NCBI GenBank assembly: GCA_947625865.1
Contig: CANQQD010000001.1
Coordinates: 100,465 to 164,464 of the forward strand
Length of the DNA stretch: 64,000 nt
Direction of reading: 5' to 3'
DNA from: an uncultured Clostridia bacterium
GTDB lineage: Bacteria; Bacillota; Clostridia; Christensenellales; Borkfalkiaceae
Shown: positions 44,044-53,121 of the stretch, one piece after another
Position numbering within the stretch: the first letter of the stretch is position 1
Layout: every line of letters begins with the position of its first letter
Translations under genes and position numbers: made by a program
Notes under the pieces: model-generated
The model's input: the letters and a program-made list of their open reading frames with translations, nothing else
Told to the model about the DNA's origin: nothing
Database searches by the model: none

Positions 44044-47000
44044 TCTTCTCCGCCTCCTTTTGCGCTATGGCGGCGATTTTGGCGCAGCTTACGCCCGAAA
44101 CGTTTCTCGCCTCCCCGTCGCGGCGCAGGGCGAAGCCGCAGCTCCCGCCCAGCCTGCAATAGTCGCACACTCCGGCAGCCGGCGAGGGCGAGGTGTTGCC
44201 GGAGTACATCTCCTCCGCGCCCTTTCCCGCCACGAGACGGGCATAGGAGAGAAAATATGCAAACTGCTCCCTCTCCATTACCGAGTCCGCCCCATAGCCT
44301 CCGCCGAGATACGCCTCAACGTACTGCGACTTTTTTTTGGGCTGCACGGTGACGTCCGAGGCGCGCACGACCTCCTCGCTGCCGTCCATGAAGCCCTGAA
44401 GCCTGAACACCCCGTTGTCCTTGTCGCGGTATGTGACCGACGCGGGAAAATAATAGGCGCCCACGGCGCGCTTGCCCTCCGACGCCGCCAAAAGGTAGAG
44501 CGGGAGCTGCAATTTAGCGCCCGAATAATATTTTGCGGGTGAGCTGTCCACGCCGCCCGTCTTGTAATCTATGATCCTCACCATGTCGCCGCACTCGTCC
44601 ACGCGGTCTATTCTCCCCGAGATGGTTATGCCGTGGCTGAGAGTCACCCTGCACACCCTTTCGGGATAGGATACGGTGAACCCCGAATTTTTTATCTGCT
44701 CGTACATTCCCGCGGCAACCTTCACGGTCTCGTCCCTGAGGGCAGCCACCGTGTATTCCCCGCTCTTTGAGTCCGGAAGCGCGGAATAGGGGGGCGTTTT
44801 AAGCTTTTCGTCGGCGAGCTCCGCCGCCCGCTTTGTAAGCGCCCCGTCCGTCGTTATTTTGCCGTCCCGCAGCTCTATGGCGAGCGATTGCAGTATTTCG
44901 TGAATGAAATTGCCCGTATCGAGATTGCGCGTTGAGGGCTCCTCCCTCTCGGCGAGCCGCAGCCCCCGCGTCATGAACGCCTCGTAGGGGCAGGTAAAAT
45001 AAGCCTCGAGCGCCGTGGGGCTCAGGCCGTCCCGCCCGTACAGCTGCTCGGCGCAGCTTATCCCGTGCTTTGCGGGCTTTTTCAGCGCGGCGTCCGCCTC
45101 CGCGCCGCAGCCGTTCTCCGAGAGCGCCCCATATACCGCCGAAAATGCCGACGGCTTGCTCTTCAGCTTTAAAAGCTGCTTTATGGCGGGCAGCTTTTCG
45201 CTTGCATAGTAGGGAAGAGCGGTGCCCTTCCTTTCGAGCCGCTTTATGTCGAAGGGCTTGAGCTCCGCGCCCGATTTTGTGTTGAACACCGCGCAGGCAT
45301 AGGCGATCATCTCGCTCCTGCCCGTGTTGTCCCCGCCCGAGGAATAGGAAAGATAGAGGCGTTTCCTGAACGCGCAAACGTTCAGACCCGTCGTTTCCCT
45401 CGTCCTCAGGTTCACCTGTCTTATTTTGGGGGATATGTCGAGATCAAGCTGCCCGAGCCTCTCTATCTCCCTGTCGGTCAAAAGCGCGGTATCCGCGCCC
45501 GAAGAGGGCACGTCGCCCGAAAGATTTGCGGCAAACACTATGTCCGTGCCCGTGTTTGCGGTGGCGGCTATATCCCCGACGAACACCGCGTCCGCCTTGG
45601 GGGGAATGAGCGAGATCTCCATAGCCGTGAACCCGCTCTTGAGTATTTTTACTATGTCGCTTGCAGTCATGCCCGCGCAAAGCTCCTCCGCCTCCGCGAG
45701 CACCTGAAGCGTTCCCTGCATGGCGCGCTCCCAGAACGCCGCCTGCACGGGTCTCTCCGTTTTGAACGCCTCCGAGACGTCCCTGAGCTTTTTCTCCGTC
45801 CCGAACCTTTCGAAAAGGGTGCGGAGCCCCGCAAATATATCCCTGCCCGAGCCCTTCTTTATAAGGGAGTAGCCGCTGACGAACAGCTCCCGCACGCGCT
45901 CCACCGCCTCTATGTCCCAGCCTTCCTTTTCAAGCCCGGGCTTTGGCGGCTTCAGAACGCCGCCGCGGTAGGAGCAAAACCTAAGCGCATAGTTGCGGAA
46001 TATATCCTTATCCCTTCTCGCCGCGGGGAAAAAGGGCGAGGAGACGACGCCGTCCGCGTCCTGCGCGCGGCAGCCCGATATAACGCAGCCGAGATATGAA
46101 AATATAAACGCGCACAGCGGGTGCTCAATGAGCGGTATGCGCCTGTCCGCATAGTAGGGTATGCGGTAGCGGGAGAACACCCGCGCGAGCGCGCTCTCGT
46201 TTTCGGCGAGGTTGGGGAGCATGACCGAGATCTTCGAATATCTCACCCCCTCGTCCAGCACGTGCTTTTTTATGCTTGCGGCTATAAATTCATATTCCGA
46301 AACGGGGTCGTCCGCCTCGAATATGTAGACCTTGTCCGTGTTGGTCTTAGCCCCGTAAAAGCTCTCGGGGTCGAAGAGGGCGCGCCTCAATATGTCGGCC
46401 TCCGGCAGGGGATCGCCCCTCTCGAAGGCGACCTCCGCCCCGCCGAACTCCTCTGCCGCGGCGACGAACGCCGGACCCGCCTCGTTGACGTAGATATCCT
46501 CCTTGCCGCCTATAAACAGCCCCGTCACGTCGCTCGCCGAAGCAAACGCCGCGCGCACGCATTCGGTTATGGTGCAGGTGAACGCCTGATATCCCAAAAA
46601 TACCACCGCGGCGCCCTTCACTCTCCCGCTGCCCTCTATTACGGGCGCCAAACGCTTGAGATATCCGTTCCTGTCCTGCAGCCCGTTGGCGGCGAGATAT
46701 TCCGTGTACGCCGCGTAGATCACGGACAGATCCTTCAGTTTTCCGCCGAGAAGCCCGCCCGCCGCGGCGGCCGCCTTTACGTCCTCCGCCGACACGCGCG
46801 AGGAATACAGCAGGGCGATAGTGTCGTAGACGGCCTGCGCCGCGCCCGGCGCCGAGAGCTGCCTGAACAGGGTAAGCTCGTTTTTATGTTCCTCTATTAT
46901 CCTGCGCACAGCCATTGCCGAGCCCTGCGCCGAAAGCACGTTCCCGGGCTTTCCGCACTCCCCGGCCAAAAACCGCGAAAAGGTGTATACGGACGTGGAA

Positions 47001-47164
47001 AAGGTGCCCCCGACAGCCGCGCACACCGTGCGCTCCGCCGCGAGCGAGAGCCTGTCCTCGCAGAATATCAACGTACGCTTGCCCGCCCGCTCGTTTGCGG
47101 CGGTGAGGCTTTTAAGTTGTCCGAGCGCCACCTGCAGCGTGGCGCAATCAACACATTTTATCAT
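44036..47164 (-). CDS. addB: ATP-dependent helicase/nuclease subunit B (AddB/RexB)
   Basis: 1042-aa partner of AddA. No Walker A is visible near the N terminus, which starts MIKCVDCATLQ, so it is closer to RexB-type subunits. The nuclease domain reads GRIDRVDECGDMVRIIDYKTG. A Fe-S cluster is supported by CDYCRLGGSC near the C terminus, with the Cys-X2-Cys-X5-Cys spacing of AddB proteins, and YFTCPYEAF for the fourth cysteine. I start at the ATG at 47164; the track ATG at 47173 overlaps the TATAAT -10 box. Seven nt (GAGGGGG) separate the -10 box from 47164, so the mRNA may be leaderless, though GAGGGGG also resembles a ribosome site. First gene of addBA. Confidence 0.93.
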   Translation of the reverse strand: MIKCVDCATLQVALGQLKSLTAANERAGKRTLIFCEDRLSLAAERTVCAAVGGTFSTSVYTFSRFLAGECGKPGNVLSAQGSAMAVRRIIEEHKNELTLFRQLSAPGAAQAVYDTIALLYSSRVSAEDVKAAAAAGGLLGGKLKDLSVIYAAYTEYLAANGLQDRNGYLKRLAPVIEGSGRVKGAAVVFLGYQAFTCTITECVRAAFASASDVTGLFIGGKEDIYVNEAGPAFVAAAEEFGGAEVAFERGDPLPEADILRRALFDPESFYGAKTNTDKVYIFEADDPVSEYEFIAASIKKHVLDEGVRYSKISVMLPNLAENESALARVFSRYRIPYYADRRIPLIEHPLCAFIFSYLGCVISGCRAQDADGVVSSPFFPAARRDKDIFRNYALRFCSYRGGVLKPPKPGLEKEGWDIEAVERVRELFVSGYSLIKKGSGRDIFAGLRTLFERFGTEKKLRDVSEAFKTERPVQAAFWERAMQGTLQVLAEAEELCAGMTASDIVKILKSGFTAMEISLIPPKADAVFVGDIAATANTGTDIVFAANLSGDVPSSGADTALLTDREIERLGQLDLDISPKIRQVNLRTRETTGLNVCAFRKRLYLSYSSGGDNTGRSEMIAYACAVFNTKSGAELKPFDIKRLERKGTALPYYASEKLPAIKQLLKLKSKPSAFSAVYGALSENGCGAEADAALKKPAKHGISCAEQLYGRDGLSPTALEAYFTCPYEAFMTRGLRLAEREEPSTRNLDTGNFIHEILQSLAIELRDGKITTDGALTKRAAELADEKLKTPPYSALPDSKSGEYTVAALRDETVKVAAGMYEQIKNSGFTVSYPERVCRVTLSHGITISGRIDRVDECGDMVRIIDYKTGGVDSSPAKYYSGAKLQLPLYLLAASEGKRAVGAYYFPASVTYRDKDNGVFRLQGFMDGSEEVVRASDVTVQPKKKSQYVEAYLGGGYGADSVMEREQFAYFLSYARLVAGKGAEEMYSGNTSPSPAAGVCDYCRLGGSCGFALRRDGEARNVSGVSCAKIAAIAQKEAEKNG

Positions 47165-47171
47165 CCCCCTC

Positions 47172-47177
47172 ATTATA
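47172..47177 (-). promoter_or_regulatory. addB -10 box (TATAAT-N7-ATG)
   Basis: TATAAT seven bases before the preferred start codon. The -35 is weak (TTTAAA, 18-nt spacer). Confidence 0.65.
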
Positions 47178-47221
47178 CCATAAGCTGCGGATAAATTTAA
47201 AGAATTTGGGGCATAAAAGTT

Positions 47222-47250
47222 TTTACAAAATCAAAATTATATGTTATAAT
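47222..47250 (+). promoter_or_regulatory. Promoter of lipoprotein gene 47303-48454
   Basis: TTTACA, a 17-nt spacer and TATAAT, divergent from addBA. Confidence 0.85.
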
Positions 47251-47302
47251 GTGATAAATTTTAACTTGTCCCGCCCCTTTGCGGGCGGATCGGGAACCAA
47301 CT

Positions 47303-48454
47303 ATGAAAAAAACACTCGGCGTTTTGCTTACGGCGGCGCTCGCGGGCGCTCTCGCCCTGACCGCATCGGGCTGCGGGAACAGTTCGAGAAATTTGGCGTC
47401 GCTCTCCTCCAACTGGTACAGCGACACTTCGTTCAAAAATATCCAGCCTACCTTTACGGAGGAGCGGGCGGAGCATTTGTCCTATAAGGTCACCCAGTCC
47501 GAAAAATCGGGCAACGCATATTATTCCGTAAGCTATGCTGACGGCACGTACGACACGCTGTTCTACGCCAAAAAGATAACGGCTGCCGAACTTAAAAAGA
47601 TCACCCTCGAAAAATGGCGCGACGAATATTCGGAAGCCCTCGGCTCCGACGGCTCAATGTATCTTTACTACTATAAGACCGAGCTAAGCATCCCCTCCGT
47701 CACCTTTACCTGCGGCGACGACGAAAAGACCTTCGGAACCCAGAGCGTGAAGAGCGAGAGCTATTTCCTCTCCGTCGCCGACTATCTCGCGCCCGTATAT
47801 ACGCTGAGAACGGTCGACCGCGCGGTGCCCGCCGAGTTTCAGTCCTCCTCGATCGACGGCTGCTACTCGGAGATCGATATGACCTACGAGAGCTTTTACA
47901 ATCTTTCTTCGAGCGACGTGACAACCTATATCACCGGCTCTCCGGCGGACGGGGAGAGGGAGACTTTTGAGGTGGGCGGACTTACCGGCAACCAGAATTC
48001 GGTGTTCGACTACACCTATCTCGACATAGTCGTGCGCGCAATGCGCGGGCTGTTCTCGTCCTCCTCGCTGACCTTCACCCTCTACACGCCCGGGCTTCAG
48101 CCCCGCGACTACACGGCGTCGGTGGGCGACTCGCCCCTTTTGAGCGACTCCACAGCCTCGGACGCGCAGCTCGGGGAATTGCAGACCCTGCTCGAAGGCA
48201 AGGGCTTGTTCACGCCCGTTTCCGTGGATAACGGGGACGGCACGCAGACTCCTTCGAAACTCAGAACGAAGTCCGTCACGATTTCTTATAACGGCGGAAG
48301 CTTTTCGGGCGTTTCCCAGACCTACTGGTTCGCGGTGGACGCCGCCAACAGCTCCCGCACGGTAATGGTGAAATATTCCGAGCCCATAGTCTACGGCCTC
48401 GGCACGCTGGACTACGTTTTAACGGAAGTGATAAATTCGCCCATAGCCCAATAA
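47303..48454 (+). CDS. Lipoprotein of unknown function
   Basis: 383-aa predicted lipoprotein, not recognised as a family. Signal peptide MKKTLGVLLTAALAGALAL with lipobox ASGC. The exported part is Ser/Thr/Tyr-rich without repeats and contains VEVG-like patterns, a SSSLTFTLYTPGLQPRDYTASVG stretch and a KSVTISYNGGSFSGVSQTYWFAVDA region in the C-terminal half, suggesting beta structure. I moved the start from 47279 to the ATG at 47303, where the signal peptide begins; a weak GGGA precedes it. Divergent from addB, ends at a hairpin terminator. Confidence 0.75.
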   Translation: MKKTLGVLLTAALAGALALTASGCGNSSRNLASLSSNWYSDTSFKNIQPTFTEERAEHLSYKVTQSEKSGNAYYSVSYADGTYDTLFYAKKITAAELKKITLEKWRDEYSEALGSDGSMYLYYYKTELSIPSVTFTCGDDEKTFGTQSVKSESYFLSVADYLAPVYTLRTVDRAVPAEFQSSSIDGCYSEIDMTYESFYNLSSSDVTTYITGSPADGERETFEVGGLTGNQNSVFDYTYLDIVVRAMRGLFSSSSLTFTLYTPGLQPRDYTASVGDSPLLSDSTASDAQLGELQTLLEGKGLFTPVSVDNGDGTQTPSKLRTKSVTISYNGGSFSGVSQTYWFAVDAANSSRTVMVKYSEPIVYGLGTLDYVLTEVINSPIAQ

Positions 48455-48475
48455 CATTCCAAACCCATGCAGCTT

Positions 48476-48504
48476 AAAAGGCGCTCCTTTCGGGGCGCCT
48501 TTTT
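48476..48504 (+). terminator. Terminator of lipoprotein gene
   Basis: AAAAGGCGC, a short loop, GGGGCGCCTTTTTT, between convergent genes; active in both directions. Confidence 0.88.
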
Positions 48505-48526
48505 TAATTCTTTTGGCGTTATATGT

Positions 48527-49471
48527 TCAGTTTACGACGTTCTGAGGCTTGCCCTCCATGAAGAGCCGCAGGTTCTCCGCGGCAATTTTGAGGAGCCTTA
48601 AGCGCGTTTCGAGCGGAGCCCACGCGATGTGCGGGGTGATAAGGCAGTTTTTGGCTTTGAGGAGTGGATTGTCCGCCCTCATCGGCTCCGCCGCCACCAC
48701 GTCCAGCCCGGCGGCGGAAAGCTTGCCGCTCTCCAGAGCCGCCCTTAGAGCCTCCTCGTCCACAAGCCCGCCGCGGGCGGTGTTTATCAGCACCGCGCCG
48801 TCCTTCATCATGGCTATCGTGCGGCTGTTTATAATGCCCCCGGTAGAGGCGTTCAGGGGACAGTGCAGTGTTACAACGTCGCTTACAGCCAGCATCTCCT
48901 CTAAGGGAAGCAGCTTATAGGGACAATCTTTGGGCGGTGTTCGCGTGGAGACGGCGACGTTCATCCCGAACGCCTCCGCGATTTTGGCTACCGCCCTCCC
49001 GATGCTGCCGTAGCCCAAAATTCCTATGGTCTTGCCCGCGAGCTCGAAGGTCCGCCACGGGAAATAGCAGAAGGTGCGGCTCCTCGTCCAGTCCCCCGCC
49101 GCCACCGAGGCGGCGTATCTCGGGATCTGCCCGAATATGGAAAGCATGAGCGCGAACACGTGCTGCGCGACGGCGTCCGTGGAATAGCCGGGCACGTTGC
49201 ACACGGTCACGCCCCTCTCGCGGCAGAGCGCGGTATCCACCACGTTGTAGCCCGTGGCGAACACCCCGACATATTTTATCGTGGGGCAGGCGTCCAAAAA
49301 CTCCCTGTCTATCACCACCTTGTTTACGATTATGGCGTCGCAGCCCGCCGCTGCCGCATACAGCTCGGCGCGCGTCGGCTCGTTGATGTACACCACCTCG
49401 CCCAAAGCCTTGAAATCGTCAAAATGAATGTCGTCGCCCGAAAAGGCGGCGTTGTCTATAACAATTCTCAT
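48527..49471 (-). CDS. D-isomer-specific 2-hydroxyacid dehydrogenase
   Basis: 314-aa NAD-dependent dehydrogenase that interconverts a D-2-hydroxyacid and a 2-oxoacid, most like the glycerate/hydroxypyruvate reductase branch. NAD site GILGYGSIGRAVAKIAEAFGM, then VVTLHCPLN. Catalytic arginine in NTARGGLVDEEAL, glutamate in DVVAAEPM and histidine in LITPHIAWAP are present. The ATG at 49471 follows TTGCTT, 17 nt, TACAAT by only 6 nt, with no ribosome site, so translation is likely leaderless. The divergent neighbour is a PfkB sugar kinase, which may act on a related sugar acid. Confidence 0.92.
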   Translation of the reverse strand: MRIVIDNAAFSGDDIHFDDFKALGEVVYINEPTRAELYAAAAGCDAIIVNKVVIDREFLDACPTIKYVGVFATGYNVVDTALCRERGVTVCNVPGYSTDAVAQHVFALMLSIFGQIPRYAASVAAGDWTRSRTFCYFPWRTFELAGKTIGILGYGSIGRAVAKIAEAFGMNVAVSTRTPPKDCPYKLLPLEEMLAVSDVVTLHCPLNASTGGIINSRTIAMMKDGAVLINTARGGLVDEEALRAALESGKLSAAGLDVVAAEPMRADNPLLKAKNCLITPHIAWAPLETRLRLLKIAAENLRLFMEGKPQNVVN

Positions 49472-49477
49472 GCTTTT

Positions 49478-49506
49478 ATTGTATCATAGCCGCCTTAAAA
49501 AAGCAA
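49478..49506 (-). promoter_or_regulatory. Promoter of hydroxyacid dehydrogenase, leaderless geometry
   Basis: TTGCTT (49506-49501), a 17-nt spacer and TACAAT (49483-49478), then 6 nt to the ATG at 49471. Confidence 0.8.
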
Positions 49507-49583
49507 CAAAATTCATTTTGGGTATGTACAAATAAAAAATTTATGATATAATTGTCTATGATAATAATTCCGGGGGAAATTTT

Positions 49584-50615
49584 ATGGATAAATCAAGCAT
49601 CAAATTTATAACAATGGGCGAACTTCTTTTAAGGCTCTCGCCCCCCAACTACGAAAAGATAAGAATGACGGACGAATTTAAGGTGACCTACGGCGGTGCG
49701 GAAGCAAACGTTGCGGCGGCGCTCGCCAACCTCGGCATAGACTCCTCGTACTTCACCGTCGTTCCCGATTCGTCCATAGGCAAGGCGGCTATCCGTTACC
49801 TTCGCTCGAACGACGTGCACTGCTCGCCCTGCCTGTATTCCAAAAAGGGCAGAATGGGCATATACTTTTTAGAGGAGGGCTTCGGCGTGCGCTCCTCAAA
49901 GGTGACCTACGACAGAAAGGATTCCTCCTTTGCCACCTATGATTTTTCGCAGATAGACTTTAAGAAGAAGCTCGAGGGCTTCACATGGCTCCACCTCTCG
50001 GGCATAACCCCCGCCCTTTCGCAAAACTGCCGCGAGCTGATAACGCTCGCGCTGAAGGCTGCGAGGGAGCTTGGTATAACCGTGAGCTTCGACTGCAACT
50101 TCCGCTCCGCGCTCTGGGGCTGGCAGGAGGCGCGCGACTGCATCACGGAATATCTGCCCTATGTCGACGTGCTGTTCGGCATAGAGCCGCTCAATTTGCC
50201 CGGTCCCGACGGCAAGGACTTAAAGGACGGACTTTCGATGAACCCCTCCTACAAGGAGCAGGACAGAATTTTCCGCGAGATCTCCAAACGCTTTGACATA
50301 AAGGCGATAGGCAGGCACATAAGATACGTGCATTCGGGCAGCGAGAACAGCCTGAAGGCGTTCATGTGGTACGACGGCGAGACCTATGAGAGCCGCACCT
50401 TCCGCTTCAACATTCTCGACAGGGTGGGCGGCGGCGACGCCTTTGCGAGCGGCATGATCTATGCGCTCATGCGCGAGATGGCGCCCGACGACATTGTGAA
50501 CTTTGCCGTGGCTTCCTCGGTAATAAAGCACACAATGCACGGCGACTTCAACATTACCGACGACGAGGAGTCGATAATCAAGCTCATGAACCAGGAATAC
50601 GAAATAAGAAGATAA
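49584..50615 (+). CDS. PfkB-family sugar kinase (2-keto-3-deoxygluconate kinase-like)
   Basis: 343-aa kinase that phosphorylates a sugar or sugar acid. N-terminal FITMGELLLRLSPPNYEKI and TYGGAEANVAAALANLG are PfkB motif 1. Motif 2 reads DRVGGGDAFASGMIYALM, with the catalytic Asp in GGGD (often GAGD). FDCNFRSALWG is characteristic of the KDG-kinase branch, which matters for uronate use. Start at 49584 is preceded by GGGGGAAA. Strong terminator follows. Substrate assignment is moderate. Confidence 0.9.
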   Translation: MDKSSIKFITMGELLLRLSPPNYEKIRMTDEFKVTYGGAEANVAAALANLGIDSSYFTVVPDSSIGKAAIRYLRSNDVHCSPCLYSKKGRMGIYFLEEGFGVRSSKVTYDRKDSSFATYDFSQIDFKKKLEGFTWLHLSGITPALSQNCRELITLALKAARELGITVSFDCNFRSALWGWQEARDCITEYLPYVDVLFGIEPLNLPGPDGKDLKDGLSMNPSYKEQDRIFREISKRFDIKAIGRHIRYVHSGSENSLKAFMWYDGETYESRTFRFNILDRVGGGDAFASGMIYALMREMAPDDIVNFAVASSVIKHTMHGDFNITDDEESIIKLMNQEYEIRR

Positions 50616-50676
50616 ACACGCAGATATCAAAAAATAAATACGCTGATAAACAAAATATAAATACCCAGATAACAAA

Positions 50677-50706
50677 GCGGCGGGCGCGAAAATTCGCGCC
50701 CGCCGC
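50677..50706 (+). terminator. Terminator of sugar kinase gene
   Basis: GCGGCGGGCGCGAA/TTCGCGCCCGCCGC, a 14-bp stem with a 2-nt loop, followed by CCTTTTTATTTT. Confidence 0.92.
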
Positions 50707-50819
50707 CCTTTTTATTTTGATTTTCTGCACCTGTCATAAAAAACAGGGGCGACGAAAGTCACCTCTGTTTTAAATTAAATTTATGTAATTTAAGCCCAAC
50801 CGTCAGAATTAAAGAGTTT

Positions 50820-51425
50820 TTATGGACACGTTTCGTTGCACTGCAACTGCATGCATGTGCACAGGGGTTTTAAAGATGTACATATATTTTTTCTGATCAA
50901 TGCCATATCAAGCGCTTTAACAAAGCCTTTAACATGACTGCCTTTGACATATACACGGTTGGCTTTTTTGAACAGTGCTTGTACTTTCTCCAATCCTTTT
51001 CCTTGCCCTTGGGGAGTTGAAGCCGATAATCTTAAAAACTTAAGAACACCCGAAATATCAATTAAAAACCAATCTTCGATAGACTTATTTGCCTTTATGT
51101 TTTTTACGCTTTTGGCTCCGGCGCTCAACAATGACCTTTTCACTTCCTGCATATCTACGGGAGGTTTTTTTGAATAATAGAAAACATCCTCATCAAAGCA
51201 CAAAAATACATAAATGTCAGCATTGGGATATTTGTTTTTGATGTTCCCGAATTTTCTTAAAGCGTCTTTTTTATAATTGCCTATTCCTTTAAGATTTACA
51301 TATTCCATGGGAATCCTAAAAGGTTTTGAGGTTGTAGTTTTTATATCATTGATCAACGCCTTGTAAAATTCGATCTCGGTATCCCCCTCAACAAATAAGG
51401 CAATTATCTTATTCATAGGTTTCAA
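50820..51425 (-). CDS. TOPRIM-like nuclease-type protein, RloB/DUF4276-like partner of ATPase
   Basis: 201-aa protein with the features of the TOPRIM-related defence nucleases (RloB, DUF4276, DUF4435 groups). Acidic motif FVEGDTEIEFYKAL near the start, then DIYVFLCFDEDVF as the candidate DXD site, and NKSIEDWFLIDISG, in the position where these families have a conserved W/L segment. The C terminus ends in an unusual CTCMQLQCNETCP tail. Overlaps the upstream ATPase by 8 to 17 nt. The TTG at 51425 has AAAGGA at good distance, while the ATG at 51416 is the alternative start. Low GC like its partner. Domain call by eye, moderate. Confidence 0.7.
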   Translation of the reverse strand: MKPMNKIIALFVEGDTEIEFYKALINDIKTTTSKPFRIPMEYVNLKGIGNYKKDALRKFGNIKNKYPNADIYVFLCFDEDVFYYSKKPPVDMQEVKRSLLSAGAKSVKNIKANKSIEDWFLIDISGVLKFLRLSASTPQGQGKGLEKVQALFKKANRVYVKGSHVKGFVKALDMALIRKNICTSLKPLCTCMQLQCNETCP

Positions 51426-52695
51426 GATATTCCTTTAAAGAATCATCGCCATCTGAGGATGATAAAAGATTGAATATATAATCACCTATGGACTTGTCAT
51501 ATTTCAAGGCATCCTTATATAATAAGTTTTCCTTTTTTGCGGCTATCTTTCTAAAATCTACGCTGCCGTCCGCCCGATTCAGTCCTATGTATATATTGCT
51601 CGGTTTCATATATTGGATAATGTACGGAGAGTGGCTTGTAAAAATTATTTTACATTTGTTGAGCAGCTGCGATAGTATATCCAAATAATTTTGTAACAAT
51701 TTGGGATGAATAGAATTTTCCGGTTCCTCAATGGCAATAAGCGAAAAACCTTTTATATCTGCAATAACCGCATACGTAAGCATTAAAAATATTCTTTTTG
51801 CGCCGTCTGAAAGCCTGTCAAAACTTAACGGTTGAAACAACAGATCATCTTTTACCAACATTGTATAGATGCTGTCCGCATATAAAATAGGAATATTCTC
51901 TGCAAGTTTTATCTGTGCTTTGCGCTCCTGTTCTAATTTATACTCCTTTACTTCAATATTGCTGATTCCGGGGAACAGCTGTTTGAAAGCGTTTATCAGC
52001 AGGGTGTATTTATCTTCATAGGTTTTCTTTAAAAAATAAATTGCACGCGGAATATTCTCGATTCCGTTCAGTTCCAATTCGTCTAAGCCCTTTATGATAA
52101 AAGGATCCGGATCGTATGCGATGCTCGCATCCAAATGTCTTTCCTTATAAAAATTTACGTTATTGATCTGATTGATAATATCAATATAATATAAGTCGTC
52201 AAATGCGGATATTTTATTCAAAACCAGCGACATGTTATCAATTTTGATAGGAGTATCGCACCGCCCGGTTTCAGATCTTTTATAAAAAGCCTTGGTTTTG
52301 TCTCTGTTTATAACATAAGTATACTTTTGACCTTTTTTATCCTGTTTGGTCCTGAGGCTTTCTTTAACGATCATGGGTTGGTTTTGGGAACTCGCCCAAG
52401 AAAATTCATAACCGTATTCGACCAAATAGTCCACACCGCCGGATAAAATTTTAAGTTCAAATAAAAAACTAAAGTTCGTACCCGCGGCAGACTTCAAAAT
52501 AGGAATATCGCTTTTGGATGTCATAAACTTGAATTTCGATTTGGCAGATATAAATTCTATGCCGAAATCGATAGCGTCCAGAATATTGGATTTGCCGTAT
52601 CCGTTCAAGCCGACTAAAGCAGTTATTTTATCAAAATGAATTTCCGAGTTAACAATGTTTCGTATTCCCTTAATATTAACTTTAGTGATTTCCAT
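51409..52695 (-). CDS. AAA15/21-type ATPase (OLD-like), defence-system candidate
   Basis: 428-aa SMC-like ATPase. Walker A GLNGYGKSN near residue 30, ABC-type signature RLSDGAKRIFLML, Walker B LIAIEEPENSIHP and the switch motif TSHSPYII. This set is typical of AAA15/AAA21 or OLD-family ATPases found in phage-defence systems such as PARIS (AriA) or Rlo. I use the ATG at 52695 (AAAGGA upstream) where the domain begins with MEITKVNIKGIRN; the track start at 52773 lies at the promoter. Coupled to a TOPRIM-like gene, the usual ATPase plus nuclease arrangement. AT-richer than the surroundings and free-standing, so acquired horizontally is likely. No phage sensor is visible. Confidence 0.82.
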   Translation of the reverse strand: MEITKVNIKGIRNIVNSEIHFDKITALVGLNGYGKSNILDAIDFGIEFISAKSKFKFMTSKSDIPILKSAAGTNFSFLFELKILSGGVDYLVEYGYEFSWASSQNQPMIVKESLRTKQDKKGQKYTYVINRDKTKAFYKRSETGRCDTPIKIDNMSLVLNKISAFDDLYYIDIINQINNVNFYKERHLDASIAYDPDPFIIKGLDELELNGIENIPRAIYFLKKTYEDKYTLLINAFKQLFPGISNIEVKEYKLEQERKAQIKLAENIPILYADSIYTMLVKDDLLFQPLSFDRLSDGAKRIFLMLTYAVIADIKGFSLIAIEEPENSIHPKLLQNYLDILSQLLNKCKIIFTSHSPYIIQYMKPSNIYIGLNRADGSVDFRKIAAKKENLLYKDALKYDKSIGDYIFNLLSSSDGDDSLKEYLETYE

Positions 52696-52744
52696 TGTGT
52701 TTCCTTTAGTAAAATAATCAAAACAGAAATTGTTTGTCATACTT

Positions 52745-52773
52745 ATTTTAACCCCATCTTTAATAAAAAGCAA
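52745..52773 (-). promoter_or_regulatory. Promoter of ATPase/TOPRIM pair
   Basis: TTGCTT (52773-52768), 17 nt, TAAAAT (52750-52745) on the minus strand. The rest of the 426-nt gap to 53121 is very AT-rich, with an ACGTAT/ATACGT hairpin at 52830-52847, but no gene is seen. Confidence 0.7.
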
Positions 52774-53043
52774 TATTTTTTTGCGTATTTTTTTAAATTT
52801 TTTAAATTTTAACCGAATTATTACCTTTCACGTATGATTTTATACGTTAATTATGTCGAAAGACAAGAAAAATATTATGAAATGATTTGTCGAAAAAAAT
52901 AATAATAGGTAATTTCGCAAAAATTATAACAGGGTAAAGCCGGATTCCAATGATTTAGCTCACAATTTTAAAAGCAAAAATTTCGGAAAGTTTTCCAAGA
53001 AAAAGAATTTATAACTTTTTATTGTTTTGATCTTTTCAACAAA

Positions 53044-53083
53044 AAAGACCGTCCGCGCAAATAATTGCACGGGCAGCCTTTTT
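53044..53083 (-). terminator. Terminator of dtxR-like gene
   Basis: As minus-strand RNA the arms AAAGGCTGCCCGTGCAA and TTGCGCGGACGGTCTTT pair over 17 positions with three G-U wobbles and one mismatch, then TTTTTT. On the plus strand those wobbles become A-C mismatches, so the direction is clear. Confidence 0.8.
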
Positions 53084-53121
53084 TTATGCACACCTTATGT
53101 ATAAGCGTATCGATAGTAAAA

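Noticed and set aside
52696-53043. Possible short gene in the AT-rich gap
   Set aside because: All frames are interrupted by stops, and no ribosome site with a following open frame was found.
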